From Burkholderiaceae bacterium (GTDB lineage: Bacteria > Pseudomonadota > Gammaproteobacteria > Burkholderiales > Burkholderiaceae_C), in contig SCRR01000259.1 in the NCBI GenBank assembly GCA_004322085.1, forward strand, positions 1 through 35,495: 35,495 nucleotides of DNA, written 5' to 3'. The notes beneath the pieces were generated by a model, which worked only from the letters and a program-made list of their open reading frames with translations, searched no databases and was not told where the DNA came from. Below are positions 17,399 through 26,771 of this stretch, piece by piece. Each line of letters starts with the position of its first letter. Within the stretch, counting starts at the first letter, position 1. A program made the translations under genes and the position numbers.

Positions 17399-18121
17399 GT
17401 GGCTGCCGCTTCTTCACACCTTCATCTGCTCGACCTGCCTCATGTGTGGCGTGGGGAGGAGATTGCCCGTGCCGACAGTGCTGTTCTGTCTACCGGTCAT
17501 GCCTTGCTGGATGCGCAGTTGCCCGGCGGCGGCTGGCCGGTTGGCGGCATGGTCGAGGTGCTGCAGGCGGGCGCCAGCCTGCATGTCTGGCAACTGCTGC
17601 TGCCGGGCCTGGTGCAATCGGCCCGGAACCAGGCCGGCCCGGTGGTGCTGGTCGGCGCGCCGTGCGAGCCCTTTGGTCCCAGCCTGCGGGCTCGGGGCTT
17701 GCCGGGCGAGCGACTGCTCTGGGTGCGCACCGACAAACCAGCGGCCCGGCTCTGGGCCGCCGAGCAGGCCCTGCGCTGCGCCGAGGTGGTAGCCGTGCTG
17801 GCCTGGTTGCCGCAGGCCAAAGGCGCCGAGCTGCGGCGACTGCATCTGGCGGCGCAGCAGCAGGAGCGCCTGCTGTTTGTGTTCCGGACCTTGCGCGCGC
17901 GGCATGACGCATCACCGGCGCCACTGCGCCTGCTGGTGGAAGGTGTCGATGCGTTGAACGTGCATATCCTCAAGCGGCGCGGGCCGCCGCTGGAAGCACC
18001 GGTAACGCTGGCCGCCCATGCGCCGCGGCTGGCGGCGCTGCTGGCGGCGCGGCGCCCGCGGCTGCGCGCTGTGCCCTTGCGCGAGGCATGCCATGCACTG
18101 GATCGCCCTGTTGCCGCCTGA
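17399..18121 (+). CDS. imuA: ImuA-like translesion synthesis accessory protein
   Basis: HLHLLDLPHVWRGEEIARADSAVLSTGHALLDAQLPGGGWPVGGMVEVL; first of three linked SOS genes. Probable GTG start after the LexA box; upstream ORF start (17255) lies before the box. Confidence 0.87.
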   Translation: MAAASSHLHLLDLPHVWRGEEIARADSAVLSTGHALLDAQLPGGGWPVGGMVEVLQAGASLHVWQLLLPGLVQSARNQAGPVVLVGAPCEPFGPSLRARGLPGERLLWVRTDKPAARLWAAEQALRCAEVVAVLAWLPQAKGAELRRLHLAAQQQERLLFVFRTLRARHDASPAPLRLLVEGVDALNVHILKRRGPPLEAPVTLAAHAPRLAALLAARRPRLRAVPLREACHALDRPVAA

Positions 18122-19367
18122 GGCCGACCGCGCGGCCTGGAGCTGGTGGGCCCTGCGCTTCACGCCGCGTGTGGCACGGGTGGAGGAGGCCTTTTTGCTC
18201 GAGGTCTCGGTATCGCAGCGGCTGTGGGGCGGGCGAGAGCGGCTTTTGCACCAACTACTTGAGGAAAATCCACTCGAAACCCTTGTGGGGTATGCGCAAG
18301 GTGCTACATCGCTGGTAGCAGCGGCGTTGCTGCGGCTGGCTTGCCGCGGCGCGGCTGCCCCCAGCCAGTTGCCGGACCAGCTGCCGCTGGACACGCTGAG
18401 CGCCGCGCTGCCACATGTGCACACCCTGGCGCGTATCGGCTGCCGCAGCTGGGCTGATGTGCGGGCCCTGCCGCGCGGCGGTGTAGCAAGGCGTTTCGGC
18501 GCGGCGCTACTGGAGGCGCTCGACGCGGCCTATGGCGAGCAGCCCGAAGGCTACCCGTGGCTCGCCATGCCCGAGGTGTTCGATGTGAAGATCGAGTTGC
18601 CCGCGCTGGCCACCAGCGCGCCTGAACTTCTGTGGAGCGCGGGGCGCCTGCTGTCGCAGCTGCAGGTCTGGCTGCAGGCGCGTCAGCGCGGCGTGCTGGC
18701 GCTCGAACTCGAATGGGCGCTGGACCGCAGGCGCTACAACGGCGAGAACCTGCCGTCGCACGAGCAACTGGTGATCCGCACGGCTCAGCCGGCACAGGGC
18801 ATGACGCATCTGCGCCGGCTCATGGGCGAGCACCTGGCGCGTAGCACGCTGGCGGCGCCGGCCCATCATCTGCGCCTGCGTTCGCTGGAGACCGCGCCCT
18901 GGGCCGGTGCCAGCCAGAGCTTCCTGCCCGAAGACGCGGCCCGGGGTGACCGCCTGCACCAGCTGGTCGAGCGGCTCAGCGCGCGGCTGGGGCCGGCGCA
19001 GGTGGTGGTGCCGTTGGCGCAGGCCGATCACCGGCCCGAGCGCATGCAGCGCTGGGTGCCGGCCCAAGGCGGCACGCCGCGGGAGCATCAGGGCGCCGCG
19101 CAGGCGACGTACCCGGCCTGGCTGCTGCCGCGACCGCTGGCGCTGCAGATGCAGGGCGACCAGCCGTGCTACCGCGGCCCGCTGCATCTGCTGTGCGCCG
19201 AGCAGCGTATCGAGGCCGGCTGGTGGGACGCGCCGCCACAGGGCCTGGCCTCGCGCGACTACTTCATTGCCGGCAACGAGGCGGCGGGGCTGGTCTGGAT
19301 TTACCGCGAGCGTCTGAGGTCCGGGCGGACGCCCGCTCGCTGGTTCCTGCACGGCCTCTACGCTTGA
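18093..19367 (+). CDS. imuB: ImuB-like Y-family polymerase homolog
   Basis: MHWIALLPPEADRAAWSWWALRFTPRV start; VSQRLWGG; located between imuA and dnaE2. Confidence 0.88.
   Translation: MHWIALLPPEADRAAWSWWALRFTPRVARVEEAFLLEVSVSQRLWGGRERLLHQLLEENPLETLVGYAQGATSLVAAALLRLACRGAAAPSQLPDQLPLDTLSAALPHVHTLARIGCRSWADVRALPRGGVARRFGAALLEALDAAYGEQPEGYPWLAMPEVFDVKIELPALATSAPELLWSAGRLLSQLQVWLQARQRGVLALELEWALDRRRYNGENLPSHEQLVIRTAQPAQGMTHLRRLMGEHLARSTLAAPAHHLRLRSLETAPWAGASQSFLPEDAARGDRLHQLVERLSARLGPAQVVVPLAQADHRPERMQRWVPAQGGTPREHQGAAQATYPAWLLPRPLALQMQGDQPCYRGPLHLLCAEQRIEAGWWDAPPQGLASRDYFIAGNEAAGLVWIYRERLRSGRTPARWFLHGLYA
18259..18319 (-). repeat. Dispersed repeat copy inside imuB
   Basis: Reverse complement GCTACCAGCGATGTAGCACCTTGCGCATACCCCACAAGGGTTTCGAGTGGATTTTCCTCAA is about 34/61 identical ungapped to 19803-19863. 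Confidence 0.5.
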
Positions 19368-19379
19368 AGGCGGCGTGTC

Positions 19380-22300
19380 ATGAGTGCTTCACTGCCCCGC
19401 TATGCCGAGCTGCATTGCCTGACCAACTTCAGCTTCCAGCGCGGCGCCTCGCATGCTGCAGAGCTGGTGGCGCGTGCGCATGAACTCGGCTATGCGGCGC
19501 TGGCCATCACCGACGAGTGTTCCGTCGCCGGCGTGGTGCGCGCGCACAGTGCGCTCAAGGCGCTGCAGCTGGACAAGGACGACCCCTTCAAACTGATCCC
19601 GGGCAGCGAGTTCCTGCTCGGCGGCTTTCGGCTGATCGCGCTGGCGCGCAATCTGAACGGCTGGGGCAACCTGTGCGAGTTCATCACGGCCGCGCGGCGC
19701 CAGGCGCCCAAGGGCGAATACCGCGTGAGCCGCACCGGCAGCGATTTCGCGCTGCTGCGGGACTGCGAGATTCTGCTGGCGCCGTGCCGTGATACCGAAG
19801 ATGCTATTGATTTTGAAGCTGTCTGTGCAATCGTGTCATGGGCTTCAAGCCAATTTGGCTCAAGAGCCTGGCTCGCGGCCGAGTTGTGGCGAGGGCCGGA
19901 CGACGATGCCTGGTTGGACACGTTGCAGCGCGTGAGCGCAGCCACGGGCGTGCCGCTGGTGGCCGCAGGCGACGTGCACATGCACGTGCGCTCGCGCAAG
20001 GCCCTGCAGGATGTGATCACGGCCGTGCGGCTGGGCCAGCCCGTGGCCGACTGCGGCTTCGCCTTGCAGCCCAATGCCGAGCGGCACCTGCGCCAGCGCG
20101 TGCGCCTTGGCAGCCTCTATCCGGCTGAACTGCTGGCCAACACGCTGGTGGTGGCCGGGCGCTGCGGCTTCAGCCTCGAAGAAATCAAATACAACTATCC
20201 GCTGGAGACGGTGCCGACCGGCTTGACGCCGGCGCAGGCGCTGGCGCAACTCACCTTCGAAGGAGCGGCCGAGCGTTACCCGCAAGGCGTGCCAAGCAGC
20301 GTGCAGCAGCAGCTCGTGCGCGAACTGGCCCTGATCGCCGATTGCCAGTACGAGATGTTCTTCCTCACGGTGCACGACATCGTGCGTTTTGCGCGCAGCG
20401 TCAATATCTTGTGCCAGGGCCGCGGCTCGGCCGCCAATTCGGCGGTCTGCTATTGCCTGGGCATCACGGCGGTGGATCCGACGCGCTCGCATTTGCTGTT
20501 CGAGCGCTTCATCAGCCACGAGCGCAAGGAGCCGCCCGACATCGACGTGGACTTCGAGCATGAGCGGCGCGAGGAAGTGATCCAGTACATCTACGGCAAG
20601 TACGGCCGCGAACGCGCGGCCATCGCGGCGGTGGTGACTACCTACCGCACGCGCAGCGCGATCCGCGACGTGGGCAAGGCCCTTGGCCTGCCGCCGGCGC
20701 TGATCGACGCCGTTGCGAAAGATCACGTCTGGTTCGACGACGCGCTGGCCGCGCAGCGCCTGCGCGAGCTGGCGCAGCAAGCCGGGCTGGCGATCGGCGA
20801 GCGGTCCGCGCAGCTGTGGCTGGAGCTGACCGGGCAGCTCAAGGGTTTCCCGCGGCATCTGAGCCAGCACGTGGGCGGCTTCGTGCTGACGCAGGACAAG
20901 CTGACCCGGCTGGTGCCGGTGGAAAACGCCGCGATGCCGGAGCGCTCGATCATCCAGTGGGACAAGGACGACCTCGAGGACGTGGGGCTGATGAAGGTCG
21001 ACGTGCTGGCGCTGGGCATGCTGACGGCGCTGCGGCGCTGCCTGGATTTCGTCAGCCGGCGGCGCAGGGCGCCCTTTTCGATGCTGGATATCGAGCCCGA
21101 GGACGATGCCACCTACGACATGATCTGCGCCGCCGACACCGTGGGCGTGTTCCAGATCGAGAGCCGGGCCCAGATGTCGATGTTGCCGCGCCTGCGGCCA
21201 CGTGTGTTCTACGACCTCGTGGTCGAGGTGGCGATCGTGCGGCCCGGGCCGATCCAGGGCGGCATGGTGCATCCCTACCTCAAGGCACGGGAACGGGTGC
21301 GCAACAGGCTGCCCATCGAATACGAAAAACCCGAACTGGAGGGCGCTCTGGGGCGCACGCTGGGCGTGCCCATCTTCCAGGAGCAGGTCATGCAGATCTC
21401 GATGATCGCCGCCGGCTTCACGCCCGGCGAGGCGGACCGCCTGCGCCGCGCCATGGCCGCCTGGAAGCGCCATGGCGGCGTGCACAAGTTCGAGGACCGC
21501 CTGATCAACGGCATGCTGGCCAAGGGCTATCGACGGGAGTTCGCCGAGGCCATCTTCAAGCAGATCCTCGGCTTCGGCGAGTATGGTTTTCCGGAAAGCC
21601 ACGCCTACAGCTTTGCGCTGCTGGCCTATGCGAGCAGCTGGCTCAAGCGCCATGAACCCGCGTGCTTTCTGGCCGCGCTGCTCAATTCGCAGCCCATGGG
21701 CTTTTATCTGCCTTCGCAATTGATTCAGGATGCCCGGCGCCACGATGTCGTCGTGCGCCCGCCCGACGTGACGCGCAGCGATTGGGACTGCACGCTCGAA
21801 GAGGATGGCGAAAAACCGGCCGTGCGCCTAGGCCTGCGCCTGGTCGGCAGCCTGAGCGAGGCGGGGGCAGGGCGGCTGGTGCAGGCGCGCGCACAGGCAC
21901 CGTTCATCGATACAGAAGACCTGGCCCTGCGCGCCCAACTCGGCAGGCCAGACCTTGATGCGCTGGCCGCGGCCGATACGCTGGCATCGCTCTCGGGCCA
22001 CCGGCGCCAGCAGGTCTGGGATGCCAGCGCGCTGCAGCGCGCCCCGGCACTGTTGCAGGGCGCGCCGGTACGGGAGACACCGCTGGTGCTGCCGGCCGCG
22101 CCCGAAGGCGAGGAGATCGTGTTCGACTACGCCGCCATGGGCCTGAGTCTGCGCCGGCATCCGCTGGCGCTGTTGCGGCCGCGGTTGGCGCGCATGCAGT
22201 TGCTGACGGCGCGCGAGCTGCAAGAGCTCCCCAGCGGCCGCCAGGTGGCGGCCTGCGGCCTGGTCACCGTGCGCCAGCAGCCGCAGACCGCCAACGGCAC

Positions 22301-22541
22301 CATCTTCGTCACGCTGGAGGACGAGACCGGCCCGGTCAACGTGATCGTGTGGAAGCAGGTGCGCGCGCGCCAGCGCGAGGCGCTGCTGCAGTCACGCCTG
22401 CTGGCGGTCCATGGCGTCTGGCAGCGCGACGTGGAGAGCGGCGGCGAGGTGCGTCATCTGGTGGCCAGACGCCTGCGCGATCTGACGTCCCTGCTGGGGC
22501 GGCTTGGTGAGCAGGCCAGCCGCAGCCGGGACTTTCATTGA
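19380..22541 (+). CDS. dnaE2: Error-prone DNA polymerase DnaE2
   Basis: PHP start YAELHCLTNFSFQRGASHAAELVARA, GRGSAANSAVCYCLGIT, ERKEPPDIDVDFEHERREEVIQYIYGKYGRERAA; 1053 aa. Confidence 0.96.
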   Translation: MSASLPRYAELHCLTNFSFQRGASHAAELVARAHELGYAALAITDECSVAGVVRAHSALKALQLDKDDPFKLIPGSEFLLGGFRLIALARNLNGWGNLCEFITAARRQAPKGEYRVSRTGSDFALLRDCEILLAPCRDTEDAIDFEAVCAIVSWASSQFGSRAWLAAELWRGPDDDAWLDTLQRVSAATGVPLVAAGDVHMHVRSRKALQDVITAVRLGQPVADCGFALQPNAERHLRQRVRLGSLYPAELLANTLVVAGRCGFSLEEIKYNYPLETVPTGLTPAQALAQLTFEGAAERYPQGVPSSVQQQLVRELALIADCQYEMFFLTVHDIVRFARSVNILCQGRGSAANSAVCYCLGITAVDPTRSHLLFERFISHERKEPPDIDVDFEHERREEVIQYIYGKYGRERAAIAAVVTTYRTRSAIRDVGKALGLPPALIDAVAKDHVWFDDALAAQRLRELAQQAGLAIGERSAQLWLELTGQLKGFPRHLSQHVGGFVLTQDKLTRLVPVENAAMPERSIIQWDKDDLEDVGLMKVDVLALGMLTALRRCLDFVSRRRRAPFSMLDIEPEDDATYDMICAADTVGVFQIESRAQMSMLPRLRPRVFYDLVVEVAIVRPGPIQGGMVHPYLKARERVRNRLPIEYEKPELEGALGRTLGVPIFQEQVMQISMIAAGFTPGEADRLRRAMAAWKRHGGVHKFEDRLINGMLAKGYRREFAEAIFKQILGFGEYGFPESHAYSFALLAYASSWLKRHEPACFLAALLNSQPMGFYLPSQLIQDARRHDVVVRPPDVTRSDWDCTLEEDGEKPAVRLGLRLVGSLSEAGAGRLVQARAQAPFIDTEDLALRAQLGRPDLDALAAADTLASLSGHRRQQVWDASALQRAPALLQGAPVRETPLVLPAAPEGEEIVFDYAAMGLSLRRHPLALLRPRLARMQLLTARELQELPSGRQVAACGLVTVRQQPQTANGTIFVTLEDETGPVNVIVWKQVRARQREALLQSRLLAVHGVWQRDVESGGEVRHLVARRLRDLTSLLGRLGEQASRSRDFH
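19803..19863 (+). repeat. Dispersed repeat copy inside dnaE2
   Basis: GCTATTGATTTTGAAGCTGTCTGTGCAATCGTGTCATGGGCTTCAAGCCAATTTGGCTCAA, AT-rich patch in GC-rich coding DNA. Confidence 0.55.
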
Positions 22542-22596
22542 TGGAGATCTCGCACCGCCCGTGGCCCGGCGGGTGCGGCAGGCGCAGTGTTGGCGC

Positions 22597-23523
22597 TCAG
22601 CCCAGCTCGCTGCGGCGTGGCATGTCGGCACCGCGGCGCGAACAGGTGATGGCCGCGGCGCGCGCAGCAAAACCCAGCGCCAATTCCAGGTCGGCACTGG
22701 ACAGTGTTGCGAGCGCCGGCACCGACAACGCGTCGTGTTCGGCCAGCCAGGTCAGCAGCGCGGCCTGAAAGGTATCGCCGGCGCCCACCGTATCGACTAC
22801 CTCGACCGGGGTCGTCGGCACGGTGGCGCAGGCGTTCGGCGTGCAGCCCACGACACCCCCGCTGCCGCGCGTCACGACGGCCAGCTTCACGCCGTGGCTC
22901 AGTGCCCGGCGGGCGAACTCTTCAGGGGTGACGCCGGGCAGAAGCAGTTGCAGGTCTTCTTCGCTGATCTTGAGCAGGTCGGTGCGCGTGAGCATCCATT
23001 GCAGCATGTCCCCCCAGCGTGTCAGATCGGGCTCCACATTCAGGCGGATGTTGGGGTCGTAGGCGATCAGCGTGCGCCCATGTTCGCGCTCGACCAGTGC
23101 GCGCAGCGTCGAAGCCGTCGGCTCCACCACTGTGGCAAAGGAGCCGAGGTGGATCGCGTCGATGTCCTGGGGCAACGAGGCCAGCGCGGCGGTCGTGAGC
23201 AGGCGGTCGGCACAGCCCTGGCCGTAGAAGGAATACGAAGGCACGCCCTGGGAATCGACGCCAACGAGCCCGAGCGTGGTCGGCGCGTCCATGCGCTGTA
23301 CCGCCGAGGTATCGACTCCCTCGGCCACGAGCGTTTGCACCAATCGCTCGCCGAGGAAGTCCCGGGACACCGCTGAAAAAAAAGCCACCGGTTGCGCGAG
23401 CCGCGCCAATCCGACCGCCGCGTTGAACGGCGACCCTCCTACTCGGGCGTCCAGGGTCATGCCTGCAGCGGTGGGGCCGACCGCAAACACGTCCATCAAT
23501 GCTTCACCGCAGACAACGAACAT
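22597..23523 (-). CDS. PfkB-family carbohydrate kinase (probable fructokinase)
   Basis: MFVVCGEALMDVFAVGP, GGSPFNAAVGLARL, TVGAGDTFQAALL. Confidence 0.9.
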   Translation of the reverse strand: MFVVCGEALMDVFAVGPTAAGMTLDARVGGSPFNAAVGLARLAQPVAFFSAVSRDFLGERLVQTLVAEGVDTSAVQRMDAPTTLGLVGVDSQGVPSYSFYGQGCADRLLTTAALASLPQDIDAIHLGSFATVVEPTASTLRALVEREHGRTLIAYDPNIRLNVEPDLTRWGDMLQWMLTRTDLLKISEEDLQLLLPGVTPEEFARRALSHGVKLAVVTRGSGGVVGCTPNACATVPTTPVEVVDTVGAGDTFQAALLTWLAEHDALSVPALATLSSADLELALGFAARAAAITCSRRGADMPRRSELG

Positions 23524-23627
23524 GACACAGCTTTCATTCGGGTTGAGGGGCGTCATCACAGCGCGCGGCAGGAATGGCAACGGGTCAAGCATGCCTGCTT
23601 TTATTTTTTCGGGCATCAGGGTTTTCC

Positions 23628-23654
23628 ATTAATAAATCGCCTTGATTTATTAAT
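23628..23654. promoter_or_regulatory. Perfect palindrome, candidate ROK-regulator operator
   Basis: ATTAATAAATC-GCCTT-GATTTATTAAT, between the divergent kinase and frcB-like genes. Confidence 0.7.
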
Positions 23655-23763
23655 TAATAGCTCCGATACTCATGCCAGACCCGCAAGCGAGGCACGGCAA
23701 AACCAGATGCCGAACTCCTGCTGGTTCAAGGCCCCCAACCCGACTCACACCAGGAGACAATCC

Positions 23764-24762
23764 ATGAAACTCAAGAACGCCACTGTCCTTGCCGCCCTGC
23801 TGGCCAGCGCCGGCCTCGCGATCGCTGCCGACGCACCAGTCATCGGCCTGATCACGAAAACCGACACGAACCCCTACTTCGTGACCATGAAGAAAGGCGC
23901 AACAGCCGAGGCGACCAAGCTGGGCGCCAAGCTACTCACTGCCGCCGGCAGGATGGATGGCGACAATGCCGGGCAGGTCACGGCCATCGAGAACATGGTG
24001 GCTGCGGGTGCCAAGACGATCCTGATCACGCCGAGTGACGCAAAGGCCATCGTGCCCTCGATCAAGAAGGCCGAGGCGCAAGGCGTCATGTTCATTGCGC
24101 TGGACAGTCCGACCGAACCGATGAGCGCGGCCAATGCGCTGTTCGCAACCAACAACTACACGGCCGGCGAGTTGATCGGCGAGTACGCCAAGGCCGCGAT
24201 GGCGGGCAAGCCCGTGAAGATCGCCATGATGGACCTGTTTCCTGGCAATCCGGTCGGTGCACAGCGGCATAACGGTTTCATGAAGGGCTTTGGAATGAAG
24301 GCTGCGGACGCCTCCAGCAATGAACTGTCCACCAACCCTGCCATCGTGTGCTCGGCCGACAGCTACGGCGACCAGGCCAAGGGTCAGACCGGGATGGAGA
24401 ACTGCCTGCAAAAGGACCCCGGCATCAACCTGGTCTACACCATCAACGAACCGGCGGCAGCCGGTGCCTACCAGGCACTGAAGTCAGCCGGCAAGGAAAA
24501 AGGCGTGTTGATCGTGTCGATTGACGGCGGCTGCAAGGGTGTGGAAAACGTGAAGGCCGGGGTGATCGCGGCAACCTCCCAGCAGTACCCGCTGAAGATG
24601 GCCGCCATGGGCGTGGAAGCGGGCGTGAACTTCGCGAAGACAGGCAAGAAGGTCAGCGGCTATACCGACACTGGCGTCACGCTGATCACCGACAAGCCAA
24701 TCACAGGCGTCGCCAGCAAGGACACCAAGTTCGGCATGGACATGTGCTGGGGCAACAAGTAA
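23764..24762 (+). CDS. frcB: Sugar ABC transporter substrate-binding protein (fructose FrcB-like)
   Basis: MKLKNATVLAALLASAGLAIAADAPVIGLITKTDTNPYFVTMKKGA: signal peptide and periplasmic-binding-protein family motif. Confidence 0.87.
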   Translation: MKLKNATVLAALLASAGLAIAADAPVIGLITKTDTNPYFVTMKKGATAEATKLGAKLLTAAGRMDGDNAGQVTAIENMVAAGAKTILITPSDAKAIVPSIKKAEAQGVMFIALDSPTEPMSAANALFATNNYTAGELIGEYAKAAMAGKPVKIAMMDLFPGNPVGAQRHNGFMKGFGMKAADASSNELSTNPAIVCSADSYGDQAKGQTGMENCLQKDPGINLVYTINEPAAAGAYQALKSAGKEKGVLIVSIDGGCKGVENVKAGVIAATSQQYPLKMAAMGVEAGVNFAKTGKKVSGYTDTGVTLITDKPITGVASKDTKFGMDMCWGNK

Positions 24763-24836
24763 GCGCCGCAAACTGAAGAGCGACGACGCCCGCTGGTCTG
24801 CTGCTGCCACCGCCCGTTACCCCCACCGGAGACAAT

Positions 24837-25799
24837 ATGTCCATCACCAAACCTTCATGGCTGCCACCCGTGGCCACGCTCGGCCCGCTGATCGCGTTGC
24901 TGCTCGCAGTGATCTTCTTTGCCATGCAAAGCGACCGATTCATGTCGGTGCAGAACTTTTCGCTGATCTTGCAGCAAGTCATGGTGGTGGGACTGATTGC
25001 CATCGGCCAGACGCTGATCATCCTGACCGCAGGCATTGATCTGGCGTGCGGTGCGGTGATGGCGCTGGGCGGCATCGTGATGACCAAGCTGGCCGTGGAC
25101 AGTGGCATGAATCAGTACCTCGCGATCGTATGCGGGATCCTGGTTTGCATGGCGTTCGGACTGATCAACGGTCTGCTCGTCACCCGCATCCGGCTGCCGT
25201 CGTTCATCGTCACCCTGGGCACCCTGAACATCGCCTTCGCGTTCACCCAGCTCTACTCGGGCGCGGAGACGATTACCGGCCTGCCGCCGGCCATGACCTT
25301 CTTTGGCAACACGTTCCGGCTCGGCAACGCGGAAATCAACTACGGTGCCCTGCTGATGCTATTGCTGTACCTCTTCATGTGGTGGTGGTTGCGCGAGACT
25401 CAGCCCGGGCGTCATATCTACGCGGTCGGCAATAACCCGGAGGCCACCCGCCTGACCGGTATCGCGACCGACAAGGTGCTGCTCGGCGTGTATGTGACCG
25501 CCGGACTCTTTTATGGCATCGCCTCACTGCTGTCGGTGGCGCGAACCGGTGTGGGTGATCCGAATGCCGGGCAAACCGAAAACCTGAGCGCGATTACGGC
25601 GGTGGTGCTGGGCGGCACCAGCCTGTTCGGGGGCCGCGGCATGATCCTGGGCAGCCTGATCGGCGCCTTGATCGTGGGCGTGTTCCGCAATGGACTCACG
25701 CTGATGGGGGTGTCTTCTGTCTACCAGGTGTTGATCACCGGCATCCTGGTCATTCTGGCGGTGACTACTGATCAACTCTCACACAAAGGGGCACACTGA
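24837..25799 (+). CDS. frcC: Sugar ABC transporter permease (FrcC-like)
   Basis: GQTLIILTAGIDLACGAVMALG, multi-TM, RLTGIATDKVL, GGTSLFGGRG. Confidence 0.9.
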   Translation: MSITKPSWLPPVATLGPLIALLLAVIFFAMQSDRFMSVQNFSLILQQVMVVGLIAIGQTLIILTAGIDLACGAVMALGGIVMTKLAVDSGMNQYLAIVCGILVCMAFGLINGLLVTRIRLPSFIVTLGTLNIAFAFTQLYSGAETITGLPPAMTFFGNTFRLGNAEINYGALLMLLLYLFMWWWLRETQPGRHIYAVGNNPEATRLTGIATDKVLLGVYVTAGLFYGIASLLSVARTGVGDPNAGQTENLSAITAVVLGGTSLFGGRGMILGSLIGALIVGVFRNGLTLMGVSSVYQVLITGILVILAVTTDQLSHKGAH

Positions 25800-26602
25800 T
25801 GAGCACAGCCAATCAAACCCCGGCGCTCGTAATGGAAGCGCGCGGACTGGTCAAGCGGTACGGCCACGTCACCGCGCTCGACGGCAGTGATTTTGAATTG
25901 CGTGCCGGCGAGATCATCGCGGTGATCGGCGACAACGGCGCCGGCAAGTCTTCGCTGATCAAGGCGCTGTCGGGTGCCACGATCCCCGACGAGGGCCAGA
26001 TCCGGCTGGACGGCAAGGTCATCCATTTCAAGTCACCCATCGATGCGCGCCGCGAAGGCATCGAGACGGTCTATCAGGACCTTGCGGTGGCACCCGCGAT
26101 GACGATTGCAGAGAACCTGTTCATGGGCCGCGAAATCATCAAGCCCGGCTGGTTCTCGCAGTTGCTGCGCGTGATCGACAAGAGGCAGATGCTGGAGCAG
26201 AGCATTGCGCGGATGAATGATCTCAAGGTCGGCATCCGCTCCATGACGCAGGCGGTCGAAACACTCTCGGGCGGGCAGCGCCAGTGCGTCGCCGTGGCGC
26301 GCAGTGCCGCGTTCGCCAGGCACGTCGTGATCCTGGATGAGCCGACGGCCGCGCTCGGCGTCAAGGAAGGCAACATGGTGCTCGAGCTGATCCGGCGCAT
26401 TCGCGACAAGGGCCTGCCGGTGATCCTGATCAGCCACAACATGCCGCATGTGTTCGAGGTGGCCGACCGCATCCATGTGGCCAGGCTGGGCAAACGCGCG
26501 GCCTTGCTGGATCCGAAAAAAATCAGCATGAGCGACACGGTGGCGGTCATGACGGGCGCCATGAGCCCGCAGGACATACCTGCAGACTGCCTGGCCCATT
26601 GA
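25799..26602 (+). CDS. frcA: Sugar ABC transporter ATP-binding protein (FrcA-like)
   Basis: Walker [10 protein letters not shown], signature LSGGQRQ, Walker [13 protein letters not shown]. Confidence 0.92.
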   Translation: MSTANQTPALVMEARGLVKRYGHVTALDGSDFELRAGEIIAVIGDNGAGKSSLIKALSGATIPDEGQIRLDGKVIHFKSPIDARREGIETVYQDLAVAPAMTIAENLFMGREIIKPGWFSQLLRVIDKRQMLEQSIARMNDLKVGIRSMTQAVETLSGGQRQCVAVARSAAFARHVVILDEPTAALGVKEGNMVLELIRRIRDKGLPVILISHNMPHVFEVADRIHVARLGKRAALLDPKKISMSDTVAVMTGAMSPQDIPADCLAH

Positions 26603-26612
26603 GGACGCGACG

Positions 26613-26771
26613 ATGCTCAAGGGAGTCGATCCGCTGCTCTCGCCCGAGATGCCGAAGTTATTGTGCGAGATGGGGCACGGCGACGAGATCGTGCTGGCTG
26701 ACGCGAACTTCGCGGCCGCCTCGCTCGGGCGCGGCAAACTACTGGCGATCGCCGGGGAGCTTCGCAAGTGA
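26613..26771 (+). pseudogene. Truncated RbsD/FucU-type mutarotase (52 aa)
   Basis: [52 protein letters not shown]: FucU N-terminus, body missing; stop overlaps the next gene's GTG. Confidence 0.75.

Noticed and set aside
19860-21743. 627-aa minus-strand ORF
   Set aside because: Antisense to dnaE2; high-GC shadow ORF with His/Gln/Arg-rich composition.
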